NCBI RefSeq assembly: GCF_900111155.1
Contig: NZ_FOGG01000021.1
Span: 5,476 to 69,475, forward strand
Source of the DNA: Pedobacter rhizosphaerae
GTDB lineage: Bacteria; Bacteroidota; Bacteroidia; Sphingobacteriales; Sphingobacteriaceae
Length of the DNA stretch: 64,000 nt
Direction: 5' to 3'
Position numbers and translations under genes: made by a program. The stretch's first letter is position 1, and each line of letters opens with the position of its first letter. This document shows, one piece after another, positions 7,229 through 16,859 of the stretch. The notes beneath the pieces were generated by a model. It made no database searches and was not told the origin of the DNA. It saw only the letters and a program-made list of their open reading frames with translations.

Positions 7229-8002
7229 TTACTCATTCAAATTGATTTTGATATTTCCGGCCTCCATATCGGGATGGTTCTTTTGAAACTTTAGGAATTC
7301 AGCTTTCATTTTATTCAAAGCATATTCCTTAGATTTTGGAAGGTTCTTACCCATTGCATAAAATTTATGGAGAATATAAATGTTAAAAAGGTAATTTTTT
7401 AAATCGTTGTTGGCCTGAGTATCCGTCATTAGTTTCCGAAGATTGTCACGATCCACAAAAGCACCAATCCCAATCTTCATCGCAATATAATTTAGTTCTT
7501 GCTTTATATTTTCCTTTTGATCAGCAAATGGATCAGCCGCCGCATCGAGCTCGTCGATTTTAGCCAGATGGGGAGCCATTTCCTTTGCTAAAATCTCTTT
7601 GGTAACTAAAATTAATCCTTCGGGGATATAAAAGGTAGAATCGGTATGATAGGGATCTACATAAAGTGTTACCGTCTCTTTAGTTCTCGGATTTTTTAAG
7701 GCATAGCAGTCAACAATACCGGTTTTGCCACTCGTGCTTCCCCTGTTAGAAAAATCTATCGATGAGCCATCAGGCCAGCGGAAAGAGTTCTCCAACTTAG
7801 CCATTCTGATTTGTAAGGAAGCCCTATCTGCAATATTGGTGAATGCCCCTGTACCAATTGGCCTTTCAATTGAAGTACCATAACCTTTGTTATATCCCTT
7901 CAAATTTTCGAAGGTTATGTAGGTAATCAGGGTATCTGCCGGGAGCTGGGCTTTAGCAGCACTTAAAATAAGGCAGAAAAGAAAAGTATAAAATGTTTTC
8001 AT
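7229..8002 (-). CDS. Secreted protein of unknown function
   Basis: Start placed at the ATG at 8002 (MKTFYTFLFCLILSAAKAQ), which begins a proper signal peptide; the upstream in-frame extension adds 14 residues that do not fit. The mature protein is about 238 residues. Its N-terminal half is beta-rich (TLITYITFENLKG, ETVTLYVDPYHTDSTFYIPEG) and recalls GLPGLI-like Bacteroidota proteins, but the signature is not present. The C-terminal half is helical. No catalytic motif is seen. Confidence 0.7.
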   Translation of the reverse strand: MKTFYTFLFCLILSAAKAQLPADTLITYITFENLKGYNKGYGTSIERPIGTGAFTNIADRASLQIRMAKLENSFRWPDGSSIDFSNRGSTSGKTGIVDCYALKNPRTKETVTLYVDPYHTDSTFYIPEGLILVTKEILAKEMAPHLAKIDELDAAADPFADQKENIKQELNYIAMKIGIGAFVDRDNLRKLMTDTQANNDLKNYLFNIYILHKFYAMGKNLPKSKEYALNKMKAEFLKFQKNHPDMEAGNIKINLNE

Positions 8003-8090
8003 AAAGCGTTTTAGATTGATGATGCTGAAAATACGTGATTTCAATAAATAAATTTAAACTTTTCTTCGTTAAGCATTTTAACGATATCAT

Positions 8091-8098
8091 TAACTTTG
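8091..8098 (+). promoter_or_regulatory. Putative -7 box of polA
   Basis: TAACTTTG fits TAnnTTTG and lies 60 bases before the chosen polA start. No clear -33 element. Confidence 0.4.
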
Positions 8099-8158
8099 GT
8101 TACTTTTATCAACTGATGAAATCTTTTGATCAGTGTAATCATTAATCTGTGTAATCAC

Positions 8159-10969
8159 ATGAACAATAAAAAACTCTTTCTTTTAGATGGAATGGCACTA
8201 ATGTACCGTGCACATTTCGCGTTGAGTAAAAATCCTCGTTTTACCTCAACAGGGATTAATACATCGGCAGTAATGGGATTTACCAATACTTTATTAGATG
8301 TATTGAAGAAAGAAAAACCCACTCATATAGCAGTTGTTTTCGATACCGAAGCGCCGACAGAACGACATACGGAATATGAAGCCTATAAAGCCCACCGTCA
8401 GGCAATGCCTGAAGATTTGGCGGCAGCTATGCCTTATGTAATCAAATTAATTACTGGATTCAATATTCCGGTCATCACCTCAGATGGATACGAGGCAGAT
8501 GATATTATTGGCACTTTAGCCAAAAAAGCAGAAGCAAAAGGGTATCAGGTATACTGCATGACTCCTGATAAGGATTTTGCACAACTGGTTTCAGAAAACA
8601 TCTTTATCTACAAACCTGCCCGAATGGGAAATGATATGGAGATTTTGGGCGTGAAAGAGGTTTTGGCTAAATGGGAGATAGAAAATGTTTTACAAGTGAT
8701 CGATATTTTAGGCCTTTGGGGCGATGCGGTAGACAATATCCCTGGAATTCCGGGAATTGGAGAAAAAACTGCGAAAGCTCTCATAAAGCAATATGGCTCT
8801 ATGGAGAATATCATTGCCAATAGCCATGAGCTTAAAGGGAAGCAAAAGGAAAATGTAGAAAATTTTGCCCAACAAGGATTGATTTCTAAAAAACTGGCGA
8901 CTATTCTTTTAGATGTTCCGGTAGAACTGGATGAGCAAAGCCTGGAACTTTGCGACCCAAGCCGCGATTTATTGGAGCCATTATTTACTGAGTTAGAATT
9001 CAGAACTTTAGGAAGAAGAGTTTTTGGTGATGAGTTTTCGGTTACTACCGCCAAGTTTGGAGAAGGCACACAAACGGATCTTTTCGGAAACCAGACAGGA
9101 GAAACCGTTCAATATACCAATACAATAGCGGAAGAGCCAGCCCAGCAACTTCCTGCAAAGAATATAGAAAACACTGAACATCAATATCATTTAGTTGATA
9201 CCCCAGAACAAAGGGCAGAACTCATTAAGTTGCTTTTAACTCAGGAGCGAATTTCATTTGATACAGAAACAACAGGAACAGACGCCAATACCGCAGACTT
9301 AGTAGGCCTTTCGTTTTCAATTAAACCTGGCGAGGGTTATTATATCCCGGTTCCAGCCGATAGAGCCGCAGCGCAAGCCATTGTAGATGAGTTTAAAGTT
9401 GTGCTGGAGAATGAAAGTATTGAAAAGATAGGTCAAAATACTAAATACGACATCCTTGTCCTGAAATGGTACAACTTGGAAGTAAAAGGCAAGTTATTCG
9501 ACACCATGCTGGCGCATTACCTGATTGATCCGGACACCCGTCATAACATGGACGTGCTTTCTGAAAACTATTTAGGGTATTCGCCTATCTCTATCACAAC
9601 CTTAATTGGTGCCAAGGGTAAAAATCAGGGCACCATGAGGGATGTTCCGGTAGAAAAAGTGGTAGATTATGCAGCAGAAGATGCAGATGTAACCCTTCAA
9701 TTAGCCCATGTTTTTGAGCCTAAATTAAAGGAACTCAATGCTGCTAAGTTGGCTGAAGAAATAGAAAACCCTTTAGTTTATGTATTGGCTGATATAGAAA
9801 AAGAAGGTGTCCGTATTGATATGGAAACTTTGAAAAACTATTCGGCAGAGCTGGAAAAAGATATCATCAAATTTGAACAAAATGTTTATGATAAGGCTGG
9901 AATTAAATTTAACCTGGCCTCTCCAAAGCAACTGGGTGAAGTATTGTTTGATAAGCTTCAGTTAGATCCAAAGGCGAAGAAAACAAAAACGGGACAATAT
10001 CAAACCGGAGAAGACGTGTTGCTGGCTTTAGCGAGCAAAAGTGATATTGTTCAGGATATTTTAGATTTCCGTCAATTACAGAAGTTAAAATCTACTTATG
10101 TGGATGCGCTTCCCTTAATGGTAAATCCAAAAACCGGGCGTGTGCATACTTCATATAATCAAGCTGTTGCCGCTACAGGAAGATTGAGTTCTAATAATCC
10201 AAACTTACAGAATATTCCAATTAGGACGGAGCGCGGACGGGAAGTACGTAAGGCCTTTATCGCCCGCGATGAAGATCACATCTTACTTTCTGCGGATTAT
10301 TCGCAGATAGAGCTGCGTATTATTGCCGACATCAGTAAAGAAGAAAATATGCTGGATGCTTTTAGCAAGGGTATTGATATTCATACCGCTACTGCAGCGA
10401 AGGTTTATGGAGTAAGTATTGAAGAAGTAGACGGAACCCAACGTAGAAATGCCAAAGCCGTTAACTTCGGAATTATTTATGGTCAATCGGCTTTCGGCTT
10501 ATCTCAAAACCTCGGCATCCCTCGTAAAGAGGCCGCAGAAATCATTGAGCAGTATTTCGCTCAATACCCAGGCATTAAGCGTTACATGAGCGATACCATG
10601 AATTTTGCACGGGAGAATGGCTTCGTAGAGACCATTATGGGACGCAGACGCTATCTGAGAGACATTAACTCTGCCAATCAAACTGTAAGAGGTTTTGCTG
10701 AGCGAAATGCCATTAACGCGCCTATTCAGGGTTCTGCAGCAGATATGATCAAAATTGCCATGATCAATATCCATCAAGATATGAAAGCGCAGAACTTAAG
10801 ATCAACCATGACCATGCAGGTGCATGATGAGTTGGTTTTTGATGTGCTTAAAACAGAAAAGGAAGCCATGAAAGCCATTATTTTAGAGCGTATGCCCAAT
10901 GCCATAAAAACCATTGTACCTATTGTGGTAGAAATTGGAGAAGGTGATAATTGGTTAGCTGCACATTAG
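8159..10969 (+). CDS. polA: DNA polymerase I
   Basis: Repair and Okazaki-fragment-processing polymerase of 936 residues. Domains in order are a 5'-3' nuclease (about 1-300), a 3'-5' exonuclease (about 350-540) and a family A polymerase (about 550-936). The proofreading site looks intact: FDTETTGTD, the NTKYD segment and YAAEDAD supply the DEDD residues. Polymerase motifs A (DYSQIELRI), B (RRNAKAVNFGIIYG) and C (VHDELVFDV) are present. The ATG at 8159 (MNNKKLFLLDG) is chosen over an upstream TTG at 8126, because family members begin with this text. Confidence 0.98.
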   Translation: MNNKKLFLLDGMALMYRAHFALSKNPRFTSTGINTSAVMGFTNTLLDVLKKEKPTHIAVVFDTEAPTERHTEYEAYKAHRQAMPEDLAAAMPYVIKLITGFNIPVITSDGYEADDIIGTLAKKAEAKGYQVYCMTPDKDFAQLVSENIFIYKPARMGNDMEILGVKEVLAKWEIENVLQVIDILGLWGDAVDNIPGIPGIGEKTAKALIKQYGSMENIIANSHELKGKQKENVENFAQQGLISKKLATILLDVPVELDEQSLELCDPSRDLLEPLFTELEFRTLGRRVFGDEFSVTTAKFGEGTQTDLFGNQTGETVQYTNTIAEEPAQQLPAKNIENTEHQYHLVDTPEQRAELIKLLLTQERISFDTETTGTDANTADLVGLSFSIKPGEGYYIPVPADRAAAQAIVDEFKVVLENESIEKIGQNTKYDILVLKWYNLEVKGKLFDTMLAHYLIDPDTRHNMDVLSENYLGYSPISITTLIGAKGKNQGTMRDVPVEKVVDYAAEDADVTLQLAHVFEPKLKELNAAKLAEEIENPLVYVLADIEKEGVRIDMETLKNYSAELEKDIIKFEQNVYDKAGIKFNLASPKQLGEVLFDKLQLDPKAKKTKTGQYQTGEDVLLALASKSDIVQDILDFRQLQKLKSTYVDALPLMVNPKTGRVHTSYNQAVAATGRLSSNNPNLQNIPIRTERGREVRKAFIARDEDHILLSADYSQIELRIIADISKEENMLDAFSKGIDIHTATAAKVYGVSIEEVDGTQRRNAKAVNFGIIYGQSAFGLSQNLGIPRKEAAEIIEQYFAQYPGIKRYMSDTMNFARENGFVETIMGRRRYLRDINSANQTVRGFAERNAINAPIQGSAADMIKIAMINIHQDMKAQNLRSTMTMQVHDELVFDVLKTEKEAMKAIILERMPNAIKTIVPIVVEIGEGDNWLAAH

Positions 10970-11060
10970 CATATTTTCTTTATCTTCATTAAATCTTCAT
11001 CCCGATTAATCAATTTTATATCAACAAAAAAATCAACGAGTAAAACAAAAATTAAAGGAC

Positions 11061-11408
11061 ATGAAAAAGTTATTGAGTTTAATCGCAATCGCAGCATTAG
11101 GTTTAACAACCGCATTTGCTCAAACACCAGCCGCTACAACCACTCCTGCTAAAAAAGTGGTTAAGAAAGAAGTAAAAACGGCTACTGCTCCTGTAAAAGC
11201 AGGCGTAAAACAAGAAGCTAAAAAGGTAGAGACTAAAACCACTACTACTGCTACTAAGGTTAAGGCAGATGGTACGCCAGATATGCGCTTTAAAGAAAAT
11301 AAAGCAAAGGCGGTAACCAAAGTAGCTGGCCCAACTAAAAAGGACGGTACCGCAGATATGCGTTACAAAGCGAATAAAGAAGCTACAAAAACAGTAAAAA
11401 AGAACTAG
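11061..11408 (+). CDS. Small secreted Lys/Thr/Ala-rich protein with a repeated DGT-DMR motif
   Basis: The 115-residue protein has a signal peptide (to about residue 20, TTAFAQ) and a highly basic, low-complexity mature part rich in K, A, T and V. Two copies of a motif with pattern K-x-DGT-P/A-DMR-F/Y-K-x-NK occur in the C-terminal half. I recall similar small proteins in Sphingobacteriaceae but know no function. It follows polA after 91 bases and is closed by the terminator at 11426. Confidence 0.75.
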   Translation: MKKLLSLIAIAALGLTTAFAQTPAATTTPAKKVVKKEVKTATAPVKAGVKQEAKKVETKTTTTATKVKADGTPDMRFKENKAKAVTKVAGPTKKDGTADMRYKANKEATKTVKKN

Positions 11409-11425
11409 GTTTAGGTTTATAATTG

Positions 11426-11462
11426 AAGGGGTTGCTCCGAAAGGAACAGCCCCTTTTTTATT
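11426..11462 (+). terminator. Terminator between convergent genes
   Basis: AAGGGGTTGCTCC and GGAACAGCCCCTT form a stem (with wobble pairs and one mismatch) around GAAA, followed by TTTTT. It ends the gene at 11061 and lies against the 3' end of the convergent hydrolase gene. Confidence 0.8.
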
Positions 11463-12140
11463 TTACAGGCTAATGGTTTCGCCAATTTCGGGCAGCAAAA
11501 GTGTTTTTTGCTCGCGGGCAAATTTATCTAATGCTACTTTTGTATCAATTTCAATAACCGGAAAAGTATTGTAATGAACGCCGATTACCTTGTCGCAATC
11601 GAAATATTTGGTCGCAATTAAGGTATCATCCACATCCATCGTATAATTTCCACCGATTGGGAGAATGGCATAATCCAAATTGTATAAATCTGCCAAAATT
11701 TTCATTTCTACCGTAAGGCCAGTATCTCCTGCGAAATAAATCTGCTTACCATCTGCTTCTATCACAAAGCCTGCAGGATTGCCACCGTAACTGCCGTCGG
11801 GCAAGCCCGATGAGTGGGTGGCTACAACCATTCTAACCGTACCCCAATCAAAGGCAAATTTTCCAAAATTCATGGGATGAACATTTTCGATTCCTTGGTT
11901 TTTAACCCAATCAATTACCTCTGGAATGGCTATAACGGTTGCGTTGGTTTGTTTCGCTAATGCCACCAGATCTGCAACATGGTCTCCATGCCCATGACTA
12001 ATTAAGATATAATCCGCTTCAATAGCCTTTACATCAATATGCTTAGCTAAAGGATTTGGGGTAATGAAAGGATCGAATAAAAGTTTCTTCGAAGCTGTTT
12101 CTAACAGGAAACACGATTGACCGTAATAAGTATATTTCAT
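11463..12140 (-). CDS. UPF0173 metal-dependent hydrolase (metallo-beta-lactamase fold)
   Basis: 225-residue cytoplasmic protein with the metallo-beta-lactamase fold signature HGHGDH (about residues 49-54), a further ligand in THSSG and D in FAGDTG. It belongs to the UlaG-like/UPF0173 family, whose substrate in bacteria is generally undefined. Length is normal and no signal peptide is seen. The 454-base gap upstream of its start is filled with repeats. Confidence 0.9.
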   Translation of the reverse strand: MKYTYYGQSCFLLETASKKLLFDPFITPNPLAKHIDVKAIEADYILISHGHGDHVADLVALAKQTNATVIAIPEVIDWVKNQGIENVHPMNFGKFAFDWGTVRMVVATHSSGLPDGSYGGNPAGFVIEADGKQIYFAGDTGLTVEMKILADLYNLDYAILPIGGNYTMDVDDTLIATKYFDCDKVIGVHYNTFPVIEIDTKVALDKFAREQKTLLLPEIGETISL

Positions 12141-12156
12141 TTTATATAGTGTTAAA

Positions 12157-12595
12157 TAGTATCAAGTATTTAGTATCGAGTATCAAGACTGGCCGTTTTA
12201 ACCACCTAAGGCAATTAAGTACGTTTAGCGATTTGCTTTAAGCACCATAGCCTCAGCCCCCTGACCTCTTAAATCTTAGTATCAAGACTGTTTAATGAGC
12301 AAGGAATAGGATCAAAGAAGAGAATAAGCCCAAATATTACCGGACGCAGGCTAGGCTCAATATCTAAATACTAACGACTATGTACTAACTACTGCAATAG
12401 TATCAAGTATTTAGTATCGAGTATCAAGACCGCCGTTTAAACCACCTAAGGCACCTCAGTATATTTGGCGATTTGCTTTAAGCACCATAGCCTCGGACCC
12501 CTGACCTCTGACTTTTTAGTATCAAAACTGGTCGATTTCAGCTTTAGTCTTTCTGCTTTGACTCTCAACTCCAAACCCACCACTCAAAACTAATT
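12157..12595. repeat. Composite intergenic repeat, two copies about 240 bp apart, plus heptad tracts
   Basis: The gap 12141-12594 contains no gene. A module beginning ACCACCTAAGG occurs at 12201 and 12441, and each is preceded by AGTATCAAGTATTTAGTATC (about 12158 and 12399). Between them lies one copy of the CCCAAATATTACCGG core also present at the left window edge. At 12561-12595 a tract of ACTCNNA 7-base units runs up to the ybaB stop codon; before it, 7-base units ending CTTT are visible. Confidence 0.8.
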
Positions 12596-12900
12596 TAGCC
12601 TCCAAACATCCCGCCTAAGCCACCTAACATATCTTTGGCAGACGACTGCATTTCGGCAGCGCTCACTTGTTCTGCGCTTGCTAAAGCCTTGTTAATGGCC
12701 ACCTGCAATAATTCCTCTAGCTCTTCTCTATCTGCAGTCTTATAAAACTCTTCATCAATAGAGATTCCAGTAATTGCTTTATTGGCAGTTGCCGTGATTT
12801 TGATTGCACCATTTTCCACTTCGCCGAAAACAGAAATGGTATCTAATCTTTTCTTTATTTCTTCAGCCTTTTGCTGTGCTGCAAATAATTTATCAAACAT
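12595..12900 (-). CDS. ybaB: YbaB/EbfC family nucleoid-associated protein
   Basis: 101-residue DNA-binding protein that forms dimers on the nucleoid in other bacteria. The fold elements are present: an N-terminal helix (MFDKLFAAQQKAEEIKKRL), a beta sheet (ISVFGEVENGAIKITATANKAITGISID), then a long helix and a disordered glycine-rich tail (MLGGLGGMFGG). Often found with dnaX and recR, but not here. Its stop codon directly abuts a heptanucleotide tract. Confidence 0.92.
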   Translation of the reverse strand: MFDKLFAAQQKAEEIKKRLDTISVFGEVENGAIKITATANKAITGISIDEEFYKTADREELEELLQVAINKALASAEQVSAAEMQSSAKDMLGGLGGMFGG

Positions 12901-13018
12901 ATTCTTGTGTTTTATATTATAAGGCGAAATTAGGACAAATTGTTTTCTATTTCACTTTTAAAAAAAGCAAATTCAAATTTCTCTCCAGGAAGGAAACACT
13001 ATAAAATAAACCTTAAAA

Positions 13019-14248
13019 TTAATCTTCGTCTGAGCCCGGCAAGCTTCCATTTCCATGGTAAGCGCCTTTACGGATTATAGGCATGTTTAAATGCTTGTAC
13101 AACTCATCTAAATGCATCAAACTCCCATTGGTTAAGTTACCCAGGAAGATGACAATAATATTTTTATCCAGATCACGTACATATATGTGACGGAAGCCAT
13201 GCCACCAACCTGTATGGTAAACCACTTTGTCCATCTTCTCCCCATCAAACATTCTCCAGCCATAGCCATAGTTAAAGTGAGCATTTACAGGCTTGTTTCT
13301 CCCAACGTAAGCAGAATCAAGGCTCTTTTTACTGAGTAACCTGCCATTTTTTAAGTATTTGTCGTAAAGCACCAAATCATGAACCGTACTGTAGATACCT
13401 TTATCCCCTACAGGTCCATCTAAAAAGTTTTGCACTACCGAATATCTCCAGGTGCGATCATGCCCAACCACATCAACTGGAACCTTTTCATATTCAGTTG
13501 TCGAATATACATGGGTATGTTTCATTCCGGCAGGTTTGAAGATATGTTCCATCATATACTGTGAGTAGCGTTGTCCGGTTACTTTTTCAATGATGGCCCC
13601 TAACACCATAAAGTTAGAGTTGTTATAATGGAAACGGTTATCGGGCTTTGTATAGGGATTAGGCTTCTTCTCGGCAATGATATTCATTACCTCCTGATTG
13701 GTAATACCCTTTTTCATATTGCGTTTCTCCTTGCGCCAAATGTCATCTATGAAGTAAACGTAATTCATCATTCCACTTCGGTGAGTAAGCAATAATTTTA
13801 CAGTAATCCCCTCATAAGGGAAGTTGGGGAAGAACTTCTTTACATTATCATTAAGCGATAATTTACCCGCCTCTACCAATTGCATAATGGCCGTACCCGT
13901 AAAGGTTTTGGTAATGGACGCCAGCTCAAATTCAGAATTGATGTTTAGGCTATCGCGGTGGAGGTAATCTGCCCATCCAATGGCTTTCTCATAGAGGATT
14001 TTACCATCCTTAGCTACAAGCATATTGCCATTAAAGCCGTATTTTTTGTGTAAGTTTTGAACAAAATCAGCAATCCATTTATCACCCTTTTCAGGATTAT
14101 AAGCCACTAAAAGACTGTCGGCTTTGTCGTCTTCTTTGGTGCGGATTTTTTTTTCAGCTTCCTTTTTCTCTTCAGATTTTTTACTTGAACATGCAGTAAG
14201 TAAGGTTATAGAGAGCGCGAATGCTGAACATATATATCGAAAATTCAT
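13019..14248 (-). CDS. Serine beta-lactamase-like lipoprotein (class C / DD-peptidase fold)
   Basis: Start set at 14248, giving 409 residues with lipobox LLTAC (Cys20). A start at 14332 would overlap the upstream cupin gene and spoil the signal peptide. The penicillin-binding fold has S111-ITK114 as the catalytic SxxK, Y208-NN as YxN, and an HTG triad near the C terminus (VVYHTGWWHGF). Such periplasmic proteins may be peptidases or esterases as well as lactamases; resistance should not be assumed. A charged linker (residues 22-45) separates the anchor from the domain. Confidence 0.88.
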   Translation of the reverse strand: MNFRYICSAFALSITLLTACSSKKSEEKKEAEKKIRTKEDDKADSLLVAYNPEKGDKWIADFVQNLHKKYGFNGNMLVAKDGKILYEKAIGWADYLHRDSLNINSEFELASITKTFTGTAIMQLVEAGKLSLNDNVKKFFPNFPYEGITVKLLLTHRSGMMNYVYFIDDIWRKEKRNMKKGITNQEVMNIIAEKKPNPYTKPDNRFHYNNSNFMVLGAIIEKVTGQRYSQYMMEHIFKPAGMKHTHVYSTTEYEKVPVDVVGHDRTWRYSVVQNFLDGPVGDKGIYSTVHDLVLYDKYLKNGRLLSKKSLDSAYVGRNKPVNAHFNYGYGWRMFDGEKMDKVVYHTGWWHGFRHIYVRDLDKNIIVIFLGNLTNGSLMHLDELYKHLNMPIIRKGAYHGNGSLPGSDED

Positions 14249-14316
14249 TAATATCAGGGATAGTAGATTTAAAACCCGAAAATTAAAGAATTTTGAACGG
14301 TTAAAACGAAAGAGTT

Positions 14317-14868
14317 TTACACATTTTCGCAATTTTGTTTATACCAGCACTCAAATAAATGACCTTTGCTGCCATATACCGGATCGTTATCCGGATTTTT
14401 AACTTTTGCAATAGCCTCGTCTGCCTCTGGTCGCTCTTCCGGCTTACCGTATTTCATGTCGTAATCAGCCCCATAAGGGTAAGCGCCAACTACCGTAAAA
14501 TCTTCACTGGAGTTTAATTTCTTATGCGCCACGCCTGCTGGAACAACAACAACATCGCCTTTATCCAGCTCAATACAAACACCATGCTCACCGCCGAACT
14601 GAACATCTGCCTTGCCGCAATAAACGCCCATCACTTCATGCGTGTTGCTGTGGTAATGATGATAATCAAAAATGCCATCCACCCAGGCATTGGTATAACC
14701 ATTCTGCGCGAAAATTCTTTTAATGGCCTCCTCCGTTTCATCGGGATGGATTAGAAGCGCCCCTTTGTAAATCATGAGCGGCAAATTAGGGTTATTGGGA
14801 AAACCGCCATTCTCTTCTATTTTATGAGCTACTAAGTAGGCTTCTTGTACCAGTTTTTCTTTGTCCAT
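14317..14868 (-). CDS. Cupin-domain protein (YjlB-like)
   Basis: 183-residue soluble protein with the cupin metal motif YHHYHSNTHEVMGVYCG (about residues 69-85) and the second motif GDVVVVPAGVAHKK (about 104-117). An N-terminal helical segment and the overall length fit the B. subtilis YjlB group, whose substrate is unknown to me. It precedes the serine hydrolase gene by 68 bases on the same strand and may share its transcript. Confidence 0.85.
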   Translation of the reverse strand: MDKEKLVQEAYLVAHKIEENGGFPNNPNLPLMIYKGALLIHPDETEEAIKRIFAQNGYTNAWVDGIFDYHHYHSNTHEVMGVYCGKADVQFGGEHGVCIELDKGDVVVVPAGVAHKKLNSSEDFTVVGAYPYGADYDMKYGKPEERPEADEAIAKVKNPDNDPVYGSKGHLFECWYKQNCENV

Positions 14869-14967
14869 GGTGAGCTATTTTATTGTTTAACAAAGAAGAT
14901 GGGAAAGGGTTTAGAATTTGAGCAGTTTCCTGTTGATTACGCGTTTTTTAAAGGATCCTTGAATAAT

Positions 14968-15113
14968 CGTCTTGCTGAACTTGTTTCAGCATCTTTATCA
15001 GGGTTTATAGTAAAGCCCTGAAACAAGTTCAGGGTGACGGTTTGTTGATAAGATCCTTGAATAATCCCCTCCATAACCGTCTTGCTGAACTTGTTTCAGC
15101 ATCTTTATCAGGG
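14968..15113. repeat. REP-like repeat, two direct copies and one inverted
   Basis: The gap 14869-15174 holds no gene. A 36-base unit beginning CGTCTTGCTGAACTTG occurs identically at 14968-15003 and 15078-15113. Between them, around 15016-15031, is the inverse text CTGAAACAAGTTCAG, which can pair with CTGAACTTGTTTCAG of the first copy. Confidence 0.75.
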
Positions 15114-15122
15114 TCGCAGCTA

Positions 15123-15150
15123 ACAAAAAAGGCTTCCAATTGGAAGCCTT
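15123..15150 (-). terminator. Terminator of the pdhA-pdhC transcript
   Basis: GGCTTCCAATTGGAAGCC (15131-15148) is a perfect palindrome, followed on the minus strand by a run of six T. It lies 25 bases past the end of the E2 gene. Confidence 0.85.
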
Positions 15151-15174
15151 TACTATATTCTGAGTGAAAACTAA

Positions 15175-16827
15175 TTAAGCCAATAACCTAATTGGTTCCT
15201 CTAACAATCCTTTTAAGGTTTGTAAGAAAGCAGCACCAGTAGCACCATCAACCACGCGGTGGTCACAGCCTAAGGTTAACTTCATTACATTGCCAGGTAC
15301 TACAGCGCCATTTTTAACAACAGGTACTGCTTGAATTGCACCTACCGATAAAATTGCACCATCAGGAGAGTTGATAATTGAAGTAAACTCATCAATACCA
15401 AACATACCTAAGTTAGATACAGTGAAAGTAGAACCTTCCCAATCTGCAGGTTGTAATTTTTTAGCTTTTGCTTTAGCGCCATATTCTTTAACCTCAGCAG
15501 AAATGTGAGATAAAGATTTGCCATCAGCAAAACGCACTACAGGTACCAATAAACCATCTTCAACGGCCATCGCTACACCAATGTTAGTATGCTCATTGAA
15601 ACGGATTTTATCTCCACCCCATGATGAGTTAACCGCAGGATGTTGTTTCAAAGCAACTGCAACAGCTTTAATTACGATATCGTTGAAAGATACTTTAACA
15701 GGAGCAACAGCGTTGATTGCTGTACGGGCAGTCATTGCGTTATCCATATCAATACTAATGGTTAAGTAGAAATGCGGCGCAGTAAATAAGCTTTCAGCTA
15801 AACGCTTAGCAATAACTTTACGCATTTGAGAAACAGGTTTCTCTGTAAATTTCTCTTCACCAACATAAGTAGGGATCACTGGAGCAGCTTTCTGTGCAGG
15901 AGCACTTGCAGCTTCAGTACCTGGAGCCGCCGCTTGTGCAGCTGGCTTAAAGTTTTCAATATCTTTCTTAATGATACGACCACCTTCTGCACTACCTGCA
16001 ACTTGTGATAAGTCGATTCCCTTATCCTTAGCAATTTTCTTTGCTAATGGAGAAGCTTTAACACGACTATCAGAAGAACTTTCAGCAACCGGAGCAGATG
16101 CACTTGCATTAGCAGTAGCTTGTTTTTCTTCTTTAGGAGCCTCAGCGCTTTCAGCTTTTTTCGCAGGAGCAGAACCGCCAGCTAAAATACCGCTAACATC
16201 AGTTCCTTCCGGACCCACAATAGCAATAATGCCGTTTACTTTTGCAGCCTGACCTTTTTCAACGCCAATGTGTAATAATGTTCCGGTAGCATAACCCATA
16301 ACTTCCATAGTTGCCTTATCGGTTTCTACATCAGCTAAAACATCATCATCCTTAACTTTATCGCCAACTTTTTTATGCCATTCAGCAATAACGCCTTCAG
16401 TCATGGTATCGCTAAGCAAAGGCATACGGATAACAGTAATACCTTTTGCTGCTAATTCATCTTCACTTAAAGCACCGCCTTGAGCAGGAGCCTCTTCTTT
16501 AGGAGCCTCAGCGCTTTCAGCTTTAGGAGCCTCAGCTGCTGCTTCGCCAGCACCTTGTTCAGCCGCTAACGCAGCTTTGTAGTCTTCGCCCTCTTTACCG
16601 ATAACGGCCATGATTGCATCAACAGGAACAGCCTGACCTTCTTCAACGCCAACGAATAGAAGTGTACCATCCCAATAAGATTCCATATCCATCGTTGCTT
16701 TGTCAGTTTCTACTTCTGCCAAAACATCACCGCTTTTAACTTTATCGCCCACTTTTTTGTGCCACTTCGCCAAAACCCCTTCGGTCATGGTGTCGCTCAT
16801 TTTGGGCATTTTAATTACATCAGCCAT
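15175..16827 (-). CDS. pdhC: Pyruvate dehydrogenase complex E2, dihydrolipoamide acetyltransferase
   Basis: Core acetyltransferase that moves acetyl groups from lipoyl arms to CoA. The 550 residues contain two lipoyl domains (lipoylated lysines K43 and K171, both in ETDKATM), Ala/Pro/Glu-rich linkers, a peripheral-subunit-binding domain (about 255-290, RVKASPLAKKIAKDKG) and the catalytic domain with DHRVVDGA near the C terminus. It follows pdhA by 32 bases and the two are surely cotranscribed. E1-beta and E3 are not in the window. Confidence 0.96.
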   Translation of the reverse strand: MADVIKMPKMSDTMTEGVLAKWHKKVGDKVKSGDVLAEVETDKATMDMESYWDGTLLFVGVEEGQAVPVDAIMAVIGKEGEDYKAALAAEQGAGEAAAEAPKAESAEAPKEEAPAQGGALSEDELAAKGITVIRMPLLSDTMTEGVIAEWHKKVGDKVKDDDVLADVETDKATMEVMGYATGTLLHIGVEKGQAAKVNGIIAIVGPEGTDVSGILAGGSAPAKKAESAEAPKEEKQATANASASAPVAESSSDSRVKASPLAKKIAKDKGIDLSQVAGSAEGGRIIKKDIENFKPAAQAAAPGTEAASAPAQKAAPVIPTYVGEEKFTEKPVSQMRKVIAKRLAESLFTAPHFYLTISIDMDNAMTARTAINAVAPVKVSFNDIVIKAVAVALKQHPAVNSSWGGDKIRFNEHTNIGVAMAVEDGLLVPVVRFADGKSLSHISAEVKEYGAKAKAKKLQPADWEGSTFTVSNLGMFGIDEFTSIINSPDGAILSVGAIQAVPVVKNGAVVPGNVMKLTLGCDHRVVDGATGAAFLQTLKGLLEEPIRLLA

Positions 16828-16859
16828 TATATCTAATTAATTGAAATCTTAAATATTGT

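Noticed and set aside
8608-9069. 153-codon open frame antisense to polA
   Set aside because: It lies wholly within the well-supported polA reading frame, with no promoter or family resemblance; it follows from codon usage of the real gene.
13019-14248. Antibiotic-resistance beta-lactamase
   Set aside because: Only the serine penicillin-binding fold is supported; many Bacteroidota lipoproteins of this type are not lactamases.
15971-16252. Ala-rich 93-codon frame antisense to the E2 gene
   Set aside because: It mirrors the Ala/Pro/Glu-rich linkers of the lipoyl protein; shadow frame.
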